Of a stretch of 64,000 bases of DNA, positions 32,289 to 41,930 are shown one piece after another. The notes beneath the pieces are model-generated. The model did not search any database. It had not been told where the DNA came from and saw only the letters and a list, made by a program, of their open reading frames with translations. How positions within the stretch are numbered: the stretch's first letter is position 1; each line of letters starts with the position of its first letter. Made by a program: the position numbers and the translations under genes. The DNA lies in contig BPJV01000003.1 of the NCBI GenBank assembly GCA_026004795.1, forward strand, positions 558,001 through 622,000, written 5' to 3'. The DNA is from Pirellulaceae bacterium (GTDB lineage Bacteria > Planctomycetota > Planctomycetia > Pirellulales > Pirellulaceae).

Positions 32289-32630
32289 ATGTCGCACGAC
32301 CCTGACGCTGCTGAGATCCAGGCACAGCCGCTCTTGCCCCAAGTGCGGATGATCTGGTTCTTTGTCGTAACGCTCCTCATCGCCGCCGGACTGACGCTGA
32401 TCCAGGTTTCCGATCGCGGCTCCGCGCTGGTCAATGCTCTCATGTTCACCTGTTTGTTTTTGGTGGCCTTCGGCACCCTGTCGGCACTTACTTTCGTCAT
32501 CGCCTTTTCGTTAGGAGCATTGGAACGAGCCGTCGTTCCACCGGAAGAGCGCGTCGAAAGCCCCTTTGCCCATGACCGACTACCACCACAAGTATTGCCC
32601 CCTAGCTCACCGCCAACTGAGAGCAACTGA
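32289..32630 (+). CDS. Small two-TM membrane protein, first gene of ABC-transporter operon
   Basis: Two hydrophobic segments (MIWFFVVTLLIAAGLTLI; ALMFTCLFLVAFGTLSALTFVIAF); 1-bp overlap with next gene. Confidence 0.7.
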   Translation: MSHDPDAAEIQAQPLLPQVRMIWFFVVTLLIAAGLTLIQVSDRGSALVNALMFTCLFLVAFGTLSALTFVIAFSLGALERAVVPPEERVESPFAHDRLPPQVLPPSSPPTESN

Positions 32631-34810
32631 TGAACGCACTGAGGCAACGCAGGTCGACGCATTGCTGGCTCGCGGGGCTAGCCATCTGGGCGATGCTCTC
32701 CACCCGCCCAGCGTTTCTCACCATTCTTCCGGCTCAGGAGCGCATCGCCACCAACACGATTGCCGGTCGAGCGTCACTTACCGTCACGGCAGACATGCTT
32801 CCTAAGAGCACCCATGGTTCTTATCGCTGCGCTCATATTCGTGTGTTCAACCCTTTGGGCCCCAGTGTTCAAGACCGCCATCTGGAGGTCCGCTTGCGCG
32901 TTCGCCCCTCGGTTACCGACGACGTATTGGTTTTCCAGAAGTCGCTGATCCTGCCCACCGGCGCCCGCCTGGTCGACGACTACATTGCGTTCATTGACCT
33001 GGGAACCGATTTTACGTGGGCGTTGGATGTCTATGAGGACGGTCGCGACATCCGCGCATCGCAGCAGCTCAACAGATCATCGTTACCTTTTCAATACGGC
33101 AGGAACGAACTGCGGTTCGCCGCCGCCTTCGGAATCCTGATCCGATCAGGGGAAGAGGGGGAGATCGACGAGACGGCAATTGGTCTACAACGTTTGGCCG
33201 AAAAGCGGCCCGCCGAGGAGGCGAGCACGCGTGGCTGGGGAGTCGCCCGGAACGGTTCGGTGGCCCCACACCTGGTCCGCACGTATCCGGGGCTCTCTGC
33301 CGACTGGTCTCACTACTCGATAGCCGATTGCTGGGCGTTGCAGCGGAGTTTACTGGAAGAGATTATCGACGATGCTCCCGACATCCATCGCGCGCTTCGC
33401 CAATACGTCGCCTCGGGAGGCAACTTGCTGGTGATCGACGATGCTCTCCCCCAAGAGGTGGTGGGACGATTCTTGCTGGGAGAAACGCATCCGCCAAGTG
33501 AAGAACCGTCACGCCGCCCCGATCACCAACGCCCCTCCAACGTGCCGACGGACACTATATCCTCCAGCAGTCCCGCCTCACCTCCCCACCCATCCGCCGC
33601 ATCGACAAGCGGAATCGCCAGCGATACGGTTCGCGGCGATGCCCAATCCTGGCCAGCACTCGTCACCTCCGCCAGCTTCGTCGGTTTCCCGCTCGGCGCC
33701 GGTAGGGTGTTCGCCGCCCAACCCATCGACACATGGAAGAACGATGAAGGGGCTAAGTTCCTGGAAGCGCTGTGGAGTCACCTCCATCAAGTACGCATCT
33801 CCCCGCAGATCGACGGAGAATGGTTCGTCCGACACTTGATCGAGGATATCGGCCAACCGCCGGTCTGGATGTTTTGTGCGATCGTAGGAATGTTCACCCT
33901 ATTGATTGGACCTGGATTACTGCTGTGGGCCAGACGACTTCAGCGTCCAAGCACCTTGGTATTCTTGATCCCAGTTGTTTCTTGCCTCACCACAGCATTC
34001 ATCCTCGGGTACAGCGTGATGTATGAGGGATTCTCATCCCACCTTCGGGTCACCAGCTTGACGCGATTTCGCAGTGAGACGGGGGAGGGATTCAGTTGGT
34101 CGCGGCAGTCCCTGTTCAGCGGTTGGTTGCCGGACGAGGGGGTGAAGCTCCCCGGCTCGGTGCTCGCCAGACCGGTGACTGAGCCGAGTGCCGCCAGTTA
34201 CCGGTATGGAAGTCCGCGTCAGGGGCCTCAAGCAATCATTCGATTTGCCGAGGGATATCAGTTCTGGCACGGTTGGCTGAAGCCACGAACACAACAGCAA
34301 CTTTTCGTGGTGGCCCCAGTAGATAATCTCGTATCTCCCCTGCGAATTACCCGACGGGGCCCTGGTCAACTGCGAGTGACGAACACCTGCGCACATGAGC
34401 TACCATTTGTTGTGGTGCGCGATCATAACGGGGAGTGGTACCATACCACCGCGCTCGCCCGCGGGCAAGCGGTTGACTTGAACGCTCAACCGCCTGGTAG
34501 CAGCACGGAGGGGCTTGCTTCGATCGTGCGCGAACTGATGCCGCTGCCACCTCCCGAGCTGTTCAACACGACACCGCTTTGGTCGTTCACCTTCGGCTAC
34601 AACCGTGTGCACCGTGTTGTACAAGAGCCGATGTACTCTCCGGGCAAAGGCCCCATCGGCAGCGTCCTCAGCGAGTTGGCATCCGGTCGCGCTCCGTTAG
34701 CTCCCGGAGAATTCCTGACCGCAATCCCTGAACACCCGAGGCTGCCCCTCGCACTTGCAGACGAACCCTCCCAGGGACTTCACCTCGTGATCGGAGGTGG
34801 TCCGTGGTAG
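32630..34810 (+). CDS. Large exported/membrane protein of ABC export operon, unknown function
   Basis: Signal-like N-terminus, TM segments near 33.87-34.02 kb (VWMFCAIVGMFTLLIGPGLLLWARR; LVFLIPVVSCLTTAFILGYS); overlaps genes on both sides. Confidence 0.75.
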   Translation: MNALRQRRSTHCWLAGLAIWAMLSTRPAFLTILPAQERIATNTIAGRASLTVTADMLPKSTHGSYRCAHIRVFNPLGPSVQDRHLEVRLRVRPSVTDDVLVFQKSLILPTGARLVDDYIAFIDLGTDFTWALDVYEDGRDIRASQQLNRSSLPFQYGRNELRFAAAFGILIRSGEEGEIDETAIGLQRLAEKRPAEEASTRGWGVARNGSVAPHLVRTYPGLSADWSHYSIADCWALQRSLLEEIIDDAPDIHRALRQYVASGGNLLVIDDALPQEVVGRFLLGETHPPSEEPSRRPDHQRPSNVPTDTISSSSPASPPHPSAASTSGIASDTVRGDAQSWPALVTSASFVGFPLGAGRVFAAQPIDTWKNDEGAKFLEALWSHLHQVRISPQIDGEWFVRHLIEDIGQPPVWMFCAIVGMFTLLIGPGLLLWARRLQRPSTLVFLIPVVSCLTTAFILGYSVMYEGFSSHLRVTSLTRFRSETGEGFSWSRQSLFSGWLPDEGVKLPGSVLARPVTEPSAASYRYGSPRQGPQAIIRFAEGYQFWHGWLKPRTQQQLFVVAPVDNLVSPLRITRRGPGQLRVTNTCAHELPFVVVRDHNGEWYHTTALARGQAVDLNAQPPGSSTEGLASIVRELMPLPPPELFNTTPLWSFTFGYNRVHRVVQEPMYSPGKGPIGSVLSELASGRAPLAPGEFLTAIPEHPRLPLALADEPSQGLHLVIGGGPW

Positions 34811-35775
34811 TCCCTGCGGTTCATAGTTCATCGCCAGACATCAAGATCGACGCCCGGCGGCTCTATCGCATCTTCGGCTCGACACGCGCCGTGAATGACG
34901 TGTCCTTTGAAGTTGGCGCAGGACAGGTCTATGGCTTCATCGGGCCCAACGGCGCCGGCAAGACGACCACCATGCGAATCCTGTCGACGCTCGATCTGCC
35001 CGACTACGGGGATGCGTTGGTCGACGGCTTCTCCGTAATCAACGACCCGGATCGAGTACGTCGCCGGCTCGGTTTCATGCCCGACGGCTTCGGTACCTAC
35101 CCCAACATGACGTGTATCGAGTATCTCGACTTTTTTGCTCGAGCCTACGGTATCATCGGACGTGAGCGAATGCGCACCCTCCGCTTTACCCTCGCCTACA
35201 CGGGTTTGGACAAAATCGCGGAGAAACCGGTCCGCAGTCTTTCCAAAGGCATGCGTCAGCGGCTGTGCTTGGGACGAGCCATGATTCACAACCCCACGGT
35301 ACTGATTCTGGATGAACCGGCCAACGGCTTGGATCCGCGGGCGCGCATTGAACTTCGCAACATGCTCCGTGGGTTGGCGCAGCAAGGCAAAGCCTTGTTG
35401 GTTTCCTCCCACATTCTCACCGAGTTAGGAGAGATGTGCGACGCCATCGGCATCATCGAACAAGGCAAGCTGATCGTTACCGGTACGGTGACTGAGATCC
35501 GGCGCCAGTTGCAACCGCAGGTGACCGTGCGGGTTCATCTGCTGGGGCGCGGTGAGGAATTGGCCGCATGGCTACAACGCAGAGGGGAACCGATCCACGC
35601 GGTGTCCGCATCGGCAGAGAATGTCGAATTCAAGCTCTCGGGCGATGACCCTCAGGCTCGACACCAATTGTTGCAACAGATGATCGAGGAACGTTTTCCA
35701 GTCGTCGACTTCTCAGCGCAGCGCTCGACCTTGGAGGACGTATTCATGCATCTGACTACAGGAGCCGTGCAATGA
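34804..35775 (+). CDS. ABC transporter ATP-binding protein
   Basis: Walker A GPNGAGKTTT, signature SLSKGMRQRLCLGRAM, Walker B VLILDEPANGLDPRAR. Confidence 0.96.
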   Translation: MVVPAVHSSSPDIKIDARRLYRIFGSTRAVNDVSFEVGAGQVYGFIGPNGAGKTTTMRILSTLDLPDYGDALVDGFSVINDPDRVRRRLGFMPDGFGTYPNMTCIEYLDFFARAYGIIGRERMRTLRFTLAYTGLDKIAEKPVRSLSKGMRQRLCLGRAMIHNPTVLILDEPANGLDPRARIELRNMLRGLAQQGKALLVSSHILTELGEMCDAIGIIEQGKLIVTGTVTEIRRQLQPQVTVRVHLLGRGEELAAWLQRRGEPIHAVSASAENVEFKLSGDDPQARHQLLQQMIEERFPVVDFSAQRSTLEDVFMHLTTGAVQ

Positions 35776-37403
35776 ATGCTTCGCTGAGTCAGCCGAACGA
35801 CGCGCCCGCGTCGAGGCAATGGCGGCATTACCTGCTCGACCCGCCGCAGCGGGGCTGGCAGCGGTGGTGGGATTGGGCCGCTGACCATGTCAATCCGATC
35901 GTGATCAAGGAAGTTCGGCAGGCGTTGAAAAGCCGACAGTTTTCGATCAGTTTCTGTTCCACTTTGATCGTCGCCTTCGTTTGGACAATCGCCTACATCG
36001 CGGTGAACGTTCCCCGCATCTACTTCCTGCCTTCCGGCCATTCCCTGCTCGTCGGCTACTTGATCATTCTTACCTTTCCCTTGGTCGTGGTGATCCCTTA
36101 CGGTGCGTTCCGCTCCCTGTGTGCTGAGACCGAGGACAGCACGTTTGAATTGCTGAGCATATCGGGACTTTCCGCAGTACAAATCGTTCAAGGCAAACTG
36201 GCCTCGAGCTGTCTTCAGGTAATGCTATACCTCTCGGCAATGACCCCGTGCATCGTATTGACCTACCTGTTGCGGGGCCTCGACCTGCTAACCACCATTC
36301 TCTTTCTTGTCCTCACCATGCTACTATCGCTCACCGCCACCGTCGTCGGTTTGACGGTCGGGGCGATCGCCAAAGGGAAACTGATGCAACTGGGTGTATC
36401 CGTGATGCTCCTGACGGTGCTGCTGATCGTTTTCGCTTATTGGATGGGATTCACCGCCGCCGCGATCGGCTATGCAGCATTCCGCGGTGGCGAAAGTATT
36501 GCCTGGTTGGTCGCCTTGGGGATCGGAAGTATCCTCCTGGCCGGCAACGCCACGCTCGTTCGTGCCGCCGCTGCCGCCATCGACTTTCCCACCGAAAACC
36601 ACACCACGGCAATCCGGCACCGATTACTCGTCTTGACCATCCTGATCACCTTTTGGCAATTTCTGCTTTACGGGAGCGTTAGCGACCAAGGTCCCGTCAT
36701 CAACGCCTTCCTAACCATGCACACCGCAATTATTGCCATCATCGGTGCCATCATGATGGGAGAGAAAGGGATCCTTTCGCCCCGCGCGCAACGAACGCTC
36801 CCCCAAACCTTTCTCGGCCGCATGTTTCGTAGCTGGTTTTACCCCGGCGCTGGCCTTGGGTACCTCTTTCTGATCAGTCTGCATAGCGCGCAAGTGATCG
36901 CTACCGGTGCGTTTGACGTTTATTGCCGCAATACGACAACCAATTTGTGGGGAACCGAATCCGTCCTCCTCGTGGGTATCGCCTGTATGGCTTACTTGGC
37001 GCTGTACCTAGGATTGACCCGCCTGCTAATGCTGTTGATCCCCCTGTCGGTTCCCTTGCGAAAACTGTGGTCTCTATTCATCTTCATGCTATTGTTGGCG
37101 ATACTCCATCTGGGCCCTTTGACCGCTGCCTTCTATTGGCACGATTACCGATCATTCGACTATGGCATGCACCAGGTGTTCAATGTCCCCTGGACGATCA
37201 CGGAGATTATGTCCAGCGGATGGGTCACTACCGCCCCCGCCCTCACCTTGCTGGCGGTGCTGGCCGGCGTGGTTTTTCTGATCAACCTTAGCTTTACGAC
37301 GCGAGATGTGATGCTGATTCGCATAGCGGCCCCACCACCAGCAGACGATCCAAGGCAAGCATCACTCGGGTCGGCCAAGGTGGTTGATCCCTTCGCGGAT
37401 TGA
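35772..37403 (+). CDS. ABC-2-like transporter permease
   Basis: NPIVIKEVRQALKSRQF N-terminal motif and about a dozen hydrophobic segments; ATGA overlap with the ATPase gene. Confidence 0.85.
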   Translation: MNASLSQPNDAPASRQWRHYLLDPPQRGWQRWWDWAADHVNPIVIKEVRQALKSRQFSISFCSTLIVAFVWTIAYIAVNVPRIYFLPSGHSLLVGYLIILTFPLVVVIPYGAFRSLCAETEDSTFELLSISGLSAVQIVQGKLASSCLQVMLYLSAMTPCIVLTYLLRGLDLLTTILFLVLTMLLSLTATVVGLTVGAIAKGKLMQLGVSVMLLTVLLIVFAYWMGFTAAAIGYAAFRGGESIAWLVALGIGSILLAGNATLVRAAAAAIDFPTENHTTAIRHRLLVLTILITFWQFLLYGSVSDQGPVINAFLTMHTAIIAIIGAIMMGEKGILSPRAQRTLPQTFLGRMFRSWFYPGAGLGYLFLISLHSAQVIATGAFDVYCRNTTTNLWGTESVLLVGIACMAYLALYLGLTRLLMLLIPLSVPLRKLWSLFIFMLLLAILHLGPLTAAFYWHDYRSFDYGMHQVFNVPWTITEIMSSGWVTTAPALTLLAVLAGVVFLINLSFTTRDVMLIRIAAPPPADDPRQASLGSAKVVDPFAD

Positions 37404-37553
37404 GCATAAAAACGCACCTCGTCGTCGTCGACGAAATGGCCTATGCAGCTATCCTGCAACATCCCTCCCGCATGGCCAAAGAGCCGCGGTCATGCCAGAA
37501 TGGTTTGTACCCTGAACGAAGTGCTCCCGTAGTCTCCCTGAGGGATAGTCTCC

Positions 37554-38393
37554 ATGACCACCGATGAGCCCAGATCACCGCAGCCCTCCGAGCAGCCCAT
37601 TCGGGCACGCGTACCCGACCACGTGGGACGTGGAGCGTTCAGCACGGGCGTGATCATTGTCACTGGACAAACGGAGGTGATTCTGGATTTTGTGCAGAAT
37701 TTGGGCCGACCGCACCAGATCGTGGCGAGAGTCGTCCTGCCTCATCCCGTCCTCCCTCAATTGTTGGATGCCCTGCGACGTAACATCGAGTTGTATCGTG
37801 GACGCTGGGGAGAACTGCCTCAAGTCGGCCCCACGACGGCCTCGCAACTCCCTTGGTCGGCCGAGGCGGCGCCCGCGGAGCCGCCGATCGGAACGAGCCA
37901 GTTCGTCGCAGGAGCCAACCAGCCACCGGCCACCAATGCACCCCCCTCCTCCACGGACACACCAACACCCGGTGGAACGGGGCAAGCGTCTCCTACCGCA
38001 AGTGATGCCGGGGAGGTACGATCGATGGAAACTCCTCCCCGACCACCCAGCACCGATCCCCATCCGGCATCGCCAGCCGCTGGTGGCTCCAGTAGCAATC
38101 ACATGCACCGGCCCTTGTCCGCGCAAGAGATATATGATGATCTAAAGATCCGTGATGAACTGTTAAGTGGCGCTTACGCCAACGCAGTGATGATTGGACA
38201 CGGTCCGCACGAATTCAGCTTCGACTTCATCACCAATTTCTATCCTCACTCGGCCGTCAGCGCGCGGGTTTTCTTGGCTGCAGGTCAGATCCCTCGTCTT
38301 TACGACAGCTTGCGAGGAACGTGGGAGCAACTCCGCAAGCGGTTGCACGGTCCCGGAGATTCGGGAGGCATGCCACCGACTTCACCAACTTGA
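37554..38393 (+). CDS. Tandem DUF3467-like domain protein
   Basis: Two related blocks: STGVIIVTGQTEVILDFVQNLGRPHQIVARVVLPHPVLPQLLDALRRNIELY and ANAVMIGHGPHEFSFDFITNFYPHSAVSARVFLAAGQIPRLYDSLRGTWEQL. Confidence 0.75.
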   Translation: MTTDEPRSPQPSEQPIRARVPDHVGRGAFSTGVIIVTGQTEVILDFVQNLGRPHQIVARVVLPHPVLPQLLDALRRNIELYRGRWGELPQVGPTTASQLPWSAEAAPAEPPIGTSQFVAGANQPPATNAPPSSTDTPTPGGTGQASPTASDAGEVRSMETPPRPPSTDPHPASPAAGGSSSNHMHRPLSAQEIYDDLKIRDELLSGAYANAVMIGHGPHEFSFDFITNFYPHSAVSARVFLAAGQIPRLYDSLRGTWEQLRKRLHGPGDSGGMPPTSPT

Positions 38394-38529
38394 GCGGATT
38401 GGACCTTGCCCGGGTCGGTCTTCGATAACCGTCGACTCGGCAGCCCATCGGCCTTCGCCCGATTCGATTACCATGGAACGATCGCCATGGATTGGCCCAT
38501 CCATCCTCACCCTTTCCCCCAGTTCGACG

Positions 38530-39120
38530 ATGTCCATCGACCTTCCTTTTCCGTTGGTGTTGGCCAGCCAATCTCCTCGCCGTCAACAGTTGCTGCGCGA
38601 GGCCGGCTACCGCTTCGAAGTGGTACCTCCGTCCACTTCTGCCGAAACCGGAGAGATGCCGAACGAGACAGTACCGGACTTGGTCGCCCGTATGGCTCGG
38701 CAAAAAGCCGAGGATGTCGCCAGCCGCATCCGGCATCCTGCCATCATCGTTGCCTGCGATACAGTCGCCGAACTTGATGGCGAAGCGATTGGCAAACCGC
38801 ACCATCGACGCCATGCCCAACAAATCCTCCGCCGCCTCAGTGGCCGAGAACACCGTGTCTACTCCGGTTTGCACCTCATTCGCACCACCGACCACCGTCG
38901 TGCACAGCGAGTCGAGCGCAGCGATCTACGGATGAAGCGGCTGAGCGAAGAGGATATTGACGCCTATCTTGATTCTGGCCAGTGGGAGGGGAAGGCAGGA
39001 GCGTTCGGCTACCAAGACGGCCATCCGTGGCTGGAGTTGATATCGGGAACTGCCGACAATGTAGTTGGACTGCCCCTACAATCGCTGCACCAACTCCTGG
39101 CCGAATTAACCACAACATGA
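38530..39120 (+). CDS. maf: Maf family nucleoside triphosphate pyrophosphatase
   Basis: LVLASQSPRRQQLLREAGYRFEVVPP, ACDTVAELDGEAIGKP, YLDSGQWEGKAGAFGYQ, ISGTADNVVGLPL; start moved from 38194. Confidence 0.94.
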   Translation: MSIDLPFPLVLASQSPRRQQLLREAGYRFEVVPPSTSAETGEMPNETVPDLVARMARQKAEDVASRIRHPAIIVACDTVAELDGEAIGKPHHRRHAQQILRRLSGREHRVYSGLHLIRTTDHRRAQRVERSDLRMKRLSEEDIDAYLDSGQWEGKAGAFGYQDGHPWLELISGTADNVVGLPLQSLHQLLAELTTT

Positions 39121-39189
39121 AGGATCCAAACTTGTTACCGTTCACGCCCCGAGGTAGTGTTTTTGGGCGAGGGTAATCCCGTTATTCAA

Positions 39190-39262
39190 TACCAGCACGA
39201 AGCGCCAACGAGTGTGTATCCTGCAACCACCTCGACTCACTCGCTGCCGCGTCGTGCTGGTA
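39190..39262. repeat. Imperfect palindrome, 25-bp arms (22/25 complementary), 23-nt loop
   Basis: TACCAGCACGAAGCGCCAACGAGTG (39190-39214) versus CACTCGCTGCCGCGTCGTGCTGGTA (39238-39262). Confidence 0.85.
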
Positions 39263-39276
39263 ACCCAGCGCATCGT

Positions 39277-39400
39277 CGTTCACGGCTTACACAACGGGTT
39301 GCGATTGTGGGAGGGCGAGGCTGCGGCTGAGCCGCACAGGACAAGTGGGCTGCGGAACCGGCTCGGGAGCAGCCTCGCCCTTTCGACCGAGCCGTGAACG
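39277..39400. repeat. Nested inverted-repeat element (11-bp outer arms, 21-bp inner arms)
   Basis: Outer CGTTCACGGCT/AGCCGTGAACG (39277-39287, 39390-39400); inner GGGCGAGGCTGCGGCTGAGCC/GGCTCGGGAGCAGCCTCGCCC (39313-39333, 39360-39380). Confidence 0.85.
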
Positions 39401-39843
39401 GTTACCCAAACTTTGCCAGACGGCTTGCCGCGTGTCCGTACCTGATGGATGGGGCACTGCAAGCGAACCGTCGATCCCAACTGCGTGCTGCGGATAAGGA
39501 GATTGGCTTGTCGCCCCTCGGCTACCCACCCTACGACTGGGAAGATCCCTGACACCAGAAGCCGTGATGATGGCCTCGGGCGATCGGGAAACAAGCCGGT
39601 CAAATCCTCGTATGGTCTGCAGGCCGCGTGAAAGGGATTATAATCATCGTTCGTCAACTTCCCTCCTAGAACCACATCACTCGCCTTGTTGACCGCCACT
39701 GGCGTGGCGCACGCCTTAATGAGGAGGTGAAGACTCGCGGTGCGCCTGTCGGTACCATCCCGACGGTGGGCTTCGACATCACGGGCTTGTGAACCATCAT
39801 TCGGCTAACCTTCCTTGAACTTGCTTTTTGAAAGGATCTGTTT

Positions 39844-41253
39844 ATGACTCGACAAAAGACACGTCGTCAGTTCTTGGGCACTGCCGCCGGCTTGAGTGCA
39901 GGCGTCTGGCTGGGTTCTTCGCTACAGCGAAGTACGCATGCTTCACCCCTGCAATCCCTGACCGCCGCCTGTATCGGTGTGGGTGGAAAAGGCGGTAGCG
40001 ATACCAGCCATATCGCCGAACAGGGCGTCAAGATCGTCGGCCTGTGCGATGTCGACGGCTTGCGCCTGCAAAAGAAGGGAGTCGAATTCCCCGATGCCGA
40101 GCAATTCCAGGATTACCGAGAGATGCTCGACAAACTCGGCGACAAGGTCGATATCGTTACCATCAGCACTCCGGACCATCACCACGCCTGCGCCGCGATG
40201 ATGGCCATGAAAATGAAGAAACACGTCTACTGCCAAAAACCATTGACGTGGTCCATCAAGGAGGCCCGCCTGTTGCGCGAGACAGCCGAAAAAATGGGAG
40301 TCGTCACTCAGATGGGAAATCAAGGGACCAGTGAAAACGGCCTGCGCGAAGCGGTGGAAGTAATCCGCTCCGGTGCCATCGGTCAGGTTCGTGAAGTCCA
40401 CGTGTGGTCCAACCGTCCGATCTGGCCCCAAGGTGGCGGGCGCCCCGAAGGAAGCGATCCGGTTCCTCCCGAACTTAATTGGGACGCTTGGATTGGTCCC
40501 GCACCGATGCGGCCCTACAAGAAGGACGTCTACCATCCGTTCAACTGGCGCGGTTGGATCGATTTCGGTACCGGCGCCTTGGGCGATATGGCATGCCATA
40601 CCACCAACATGCCGGTCATGGCGTTGAAATTGTGGGACCCAGTAGCCGTCACTGCGGTCGTCAACTCGGGAATCGTCGACAACGAACAGTATCCGTCGTA
40701 CTCGGTGCTGAAGTTCGAGTTTCCGGAACGTGAGGGCTTGGCCGCCACGGACTTCTATTGGTACGACGGTGGCCAACTTCCGCCCGACGAGATCATTGAG
40801 CAGTTGCCGGAGAGCTTCCGCAAACGGATCGCTGATCAAAAAGCAGGCAGACTCCGTCGGGGTACCAGCGGTGCCGTGGTCGTCGGCTCCGAGGGCATGA
40901 TCTTCTCGCCGGACGACTACGGTGCAACGTACGATCTGATCCGCAACGGCAAGGTGGTAGAGGACTATCAACCACCCGAGCCCAGCCTGCCGCGCATCCC
41001 GTTCCAGGGTGGCACCGACGAGCGGCAGAAGTGGGAATTCGTCAAGTCGATTACCGGCGAGTACGAACATGGCACGATGAGCAACTTCGGCTACGCTGGA
41101 CGCCTGACCGAAACCATGCTCGTCGGCATCATCGCCCTCCGCGGGGAAACTGGCAAACGATACGAATGGGATGCCAAGAACCTGCGGTGCACCAACGATG
41201 AATCGGTGAACCAGTTCACCGCTCGCGAGTATCGCGAAGGCTGGACGCTGTAG
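39844..41253 (+). CDS. Gfo/Idh/MocA family oxidoreductase with TAT-like signal
   Basis: TRQKTRRQFLGTAAGLSAGVWLG; CIGVGGKGGSD; DIVTISTPDHHHACAAMMAMKMKKHVYCQKPLTWSIKEARLL. Confidence 0.94.
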   Translation: MTRQKTRRQFLGTAAGLSAGVWLGSSLQRSTHASPLQSLTAACIGVGGKGGSDTSHIAEQGVKIVGLCDVDGLRLQKKGVEFPDAEQFQDYREMLDKLGDKVDIVTISTPDHHHACAAMMAMKMKKHVYCQKPLTWSIKEARLLRETAEKMGVVTQMGNQGTSENGLREAVEVIRSGAIGQVREVHVWSNRPIWPQGGGRPEGSDPVPPELNWDAWIGPAPMRPYKKDVYHPFNWRGWIDFGTGALGDMACHTTNMPVMALKLWDPVAVTAVVNSGIVDNEQYPSYSVLKFEFPEREGLAATDFYWYDGGQLPPDEIIEQLPESFRKRIADQKAGRLRRGTSGAVVVGSEGMIFSPDDYGATYDLIRNGKVVEDYQPPEPSLPRIPFQGGTDERQKWEFVKSITGEYEHGTMSNFGYAGRLTETMLVGIIALRGETGKRYEWDAKNLRCTNDESVNQFTAREYREGWTL

Positions 41254-41583
41254 TCCTTTGTCGACTTGGCCACGGCGTTTTCCGCTAAATCGCCTCCGCT
41301 TTCGAGGGGCCATGGCAAGACCCGGCTGCGAACATGCGGCCCTATTTTGCCAGGCCCCTCGTTTCATTCCCCCAGGTGGTTGCCCGGATGGACGATTGAC
41401 ACAGGGATTATCGAGAAAAACGCCTCACGAAATCGAACGAATCGAGCGTGTTGGCGTAGCGGCAACCACGAGGAGAGAAAGAGCCCGTTAGCCGCGCCGG
41501 ACCGTACTTCTGCCCACGCCCCCCCTCTCTCCTGTCGAAGACCACGATGCAGCTCGATGCAAAGGACGCATCCGCTGCCTCCT

Positions 41584-41871
41584 GCCCCCCTACCCTTCCC
41601 CTCGGGAGGGTCGCGAGTAACGCACGGACTGGCTCACCCACATTCCCCCACCCTCCCGCCGCGAGGCTCACGAAACCGGGAATGACCATCCCCAAAAACC
41701 ACGAAACCATACCGCCACCCCACCCTCCCCCGGGAGGGTCGCGAGTAATGCAGAAGGTAGCCCACACGAACCTTTCCCCCACCCTCCCGATTCCGAGCGG
41801 GGCGCGAGCAATGCAAGGATTGGTTCTCCCAAATCCCCCTACCCTCCCCCTGGGAGGGTCGCGAGTAATGC
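41584..41871. repeat. About 60-bp degenerate tandem repeat (about 5 units) carrying CCCTCCC...GGGAGGGTCGCGAGTAATGCA core
   Basis: Cores at about 41592, 41650, 41722, 41781 and 41841, read directly. Confidence 0.8.
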
Positions 41872-41930
41872 GAGCGGGGAGGGCCCGAGCGGGGAGGGCG
41901 CGAGCGGGGAGGGCCCGAGCAGAGAGGCCA
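41871..41930. repeat. 15-bp tandem repeat, 4 units (CGAGCGGGGAGGGCC)
   Basis: Units 41871-41885, 41886-41900, 41901-41915 and 41916-41930 (last degenerate). Confidence 0.9.

Noticed and set aside
39943-41367. 474-aa minus-strand ORF antisense to the Gfo/Idh/MocA gene
   Set aside because: Shadow ORF; the plus strand has clear oxidoreductase motifs and the antisense product lacks any recognisable motif.
41584-41871. CRISPR-like array (repeat cores about 60 bp apart)
   Set aside because: Cores are degenerate, spacing is irregular (58-72 bp), linkers are similar to each other rather than unique, and no cas genes are present.
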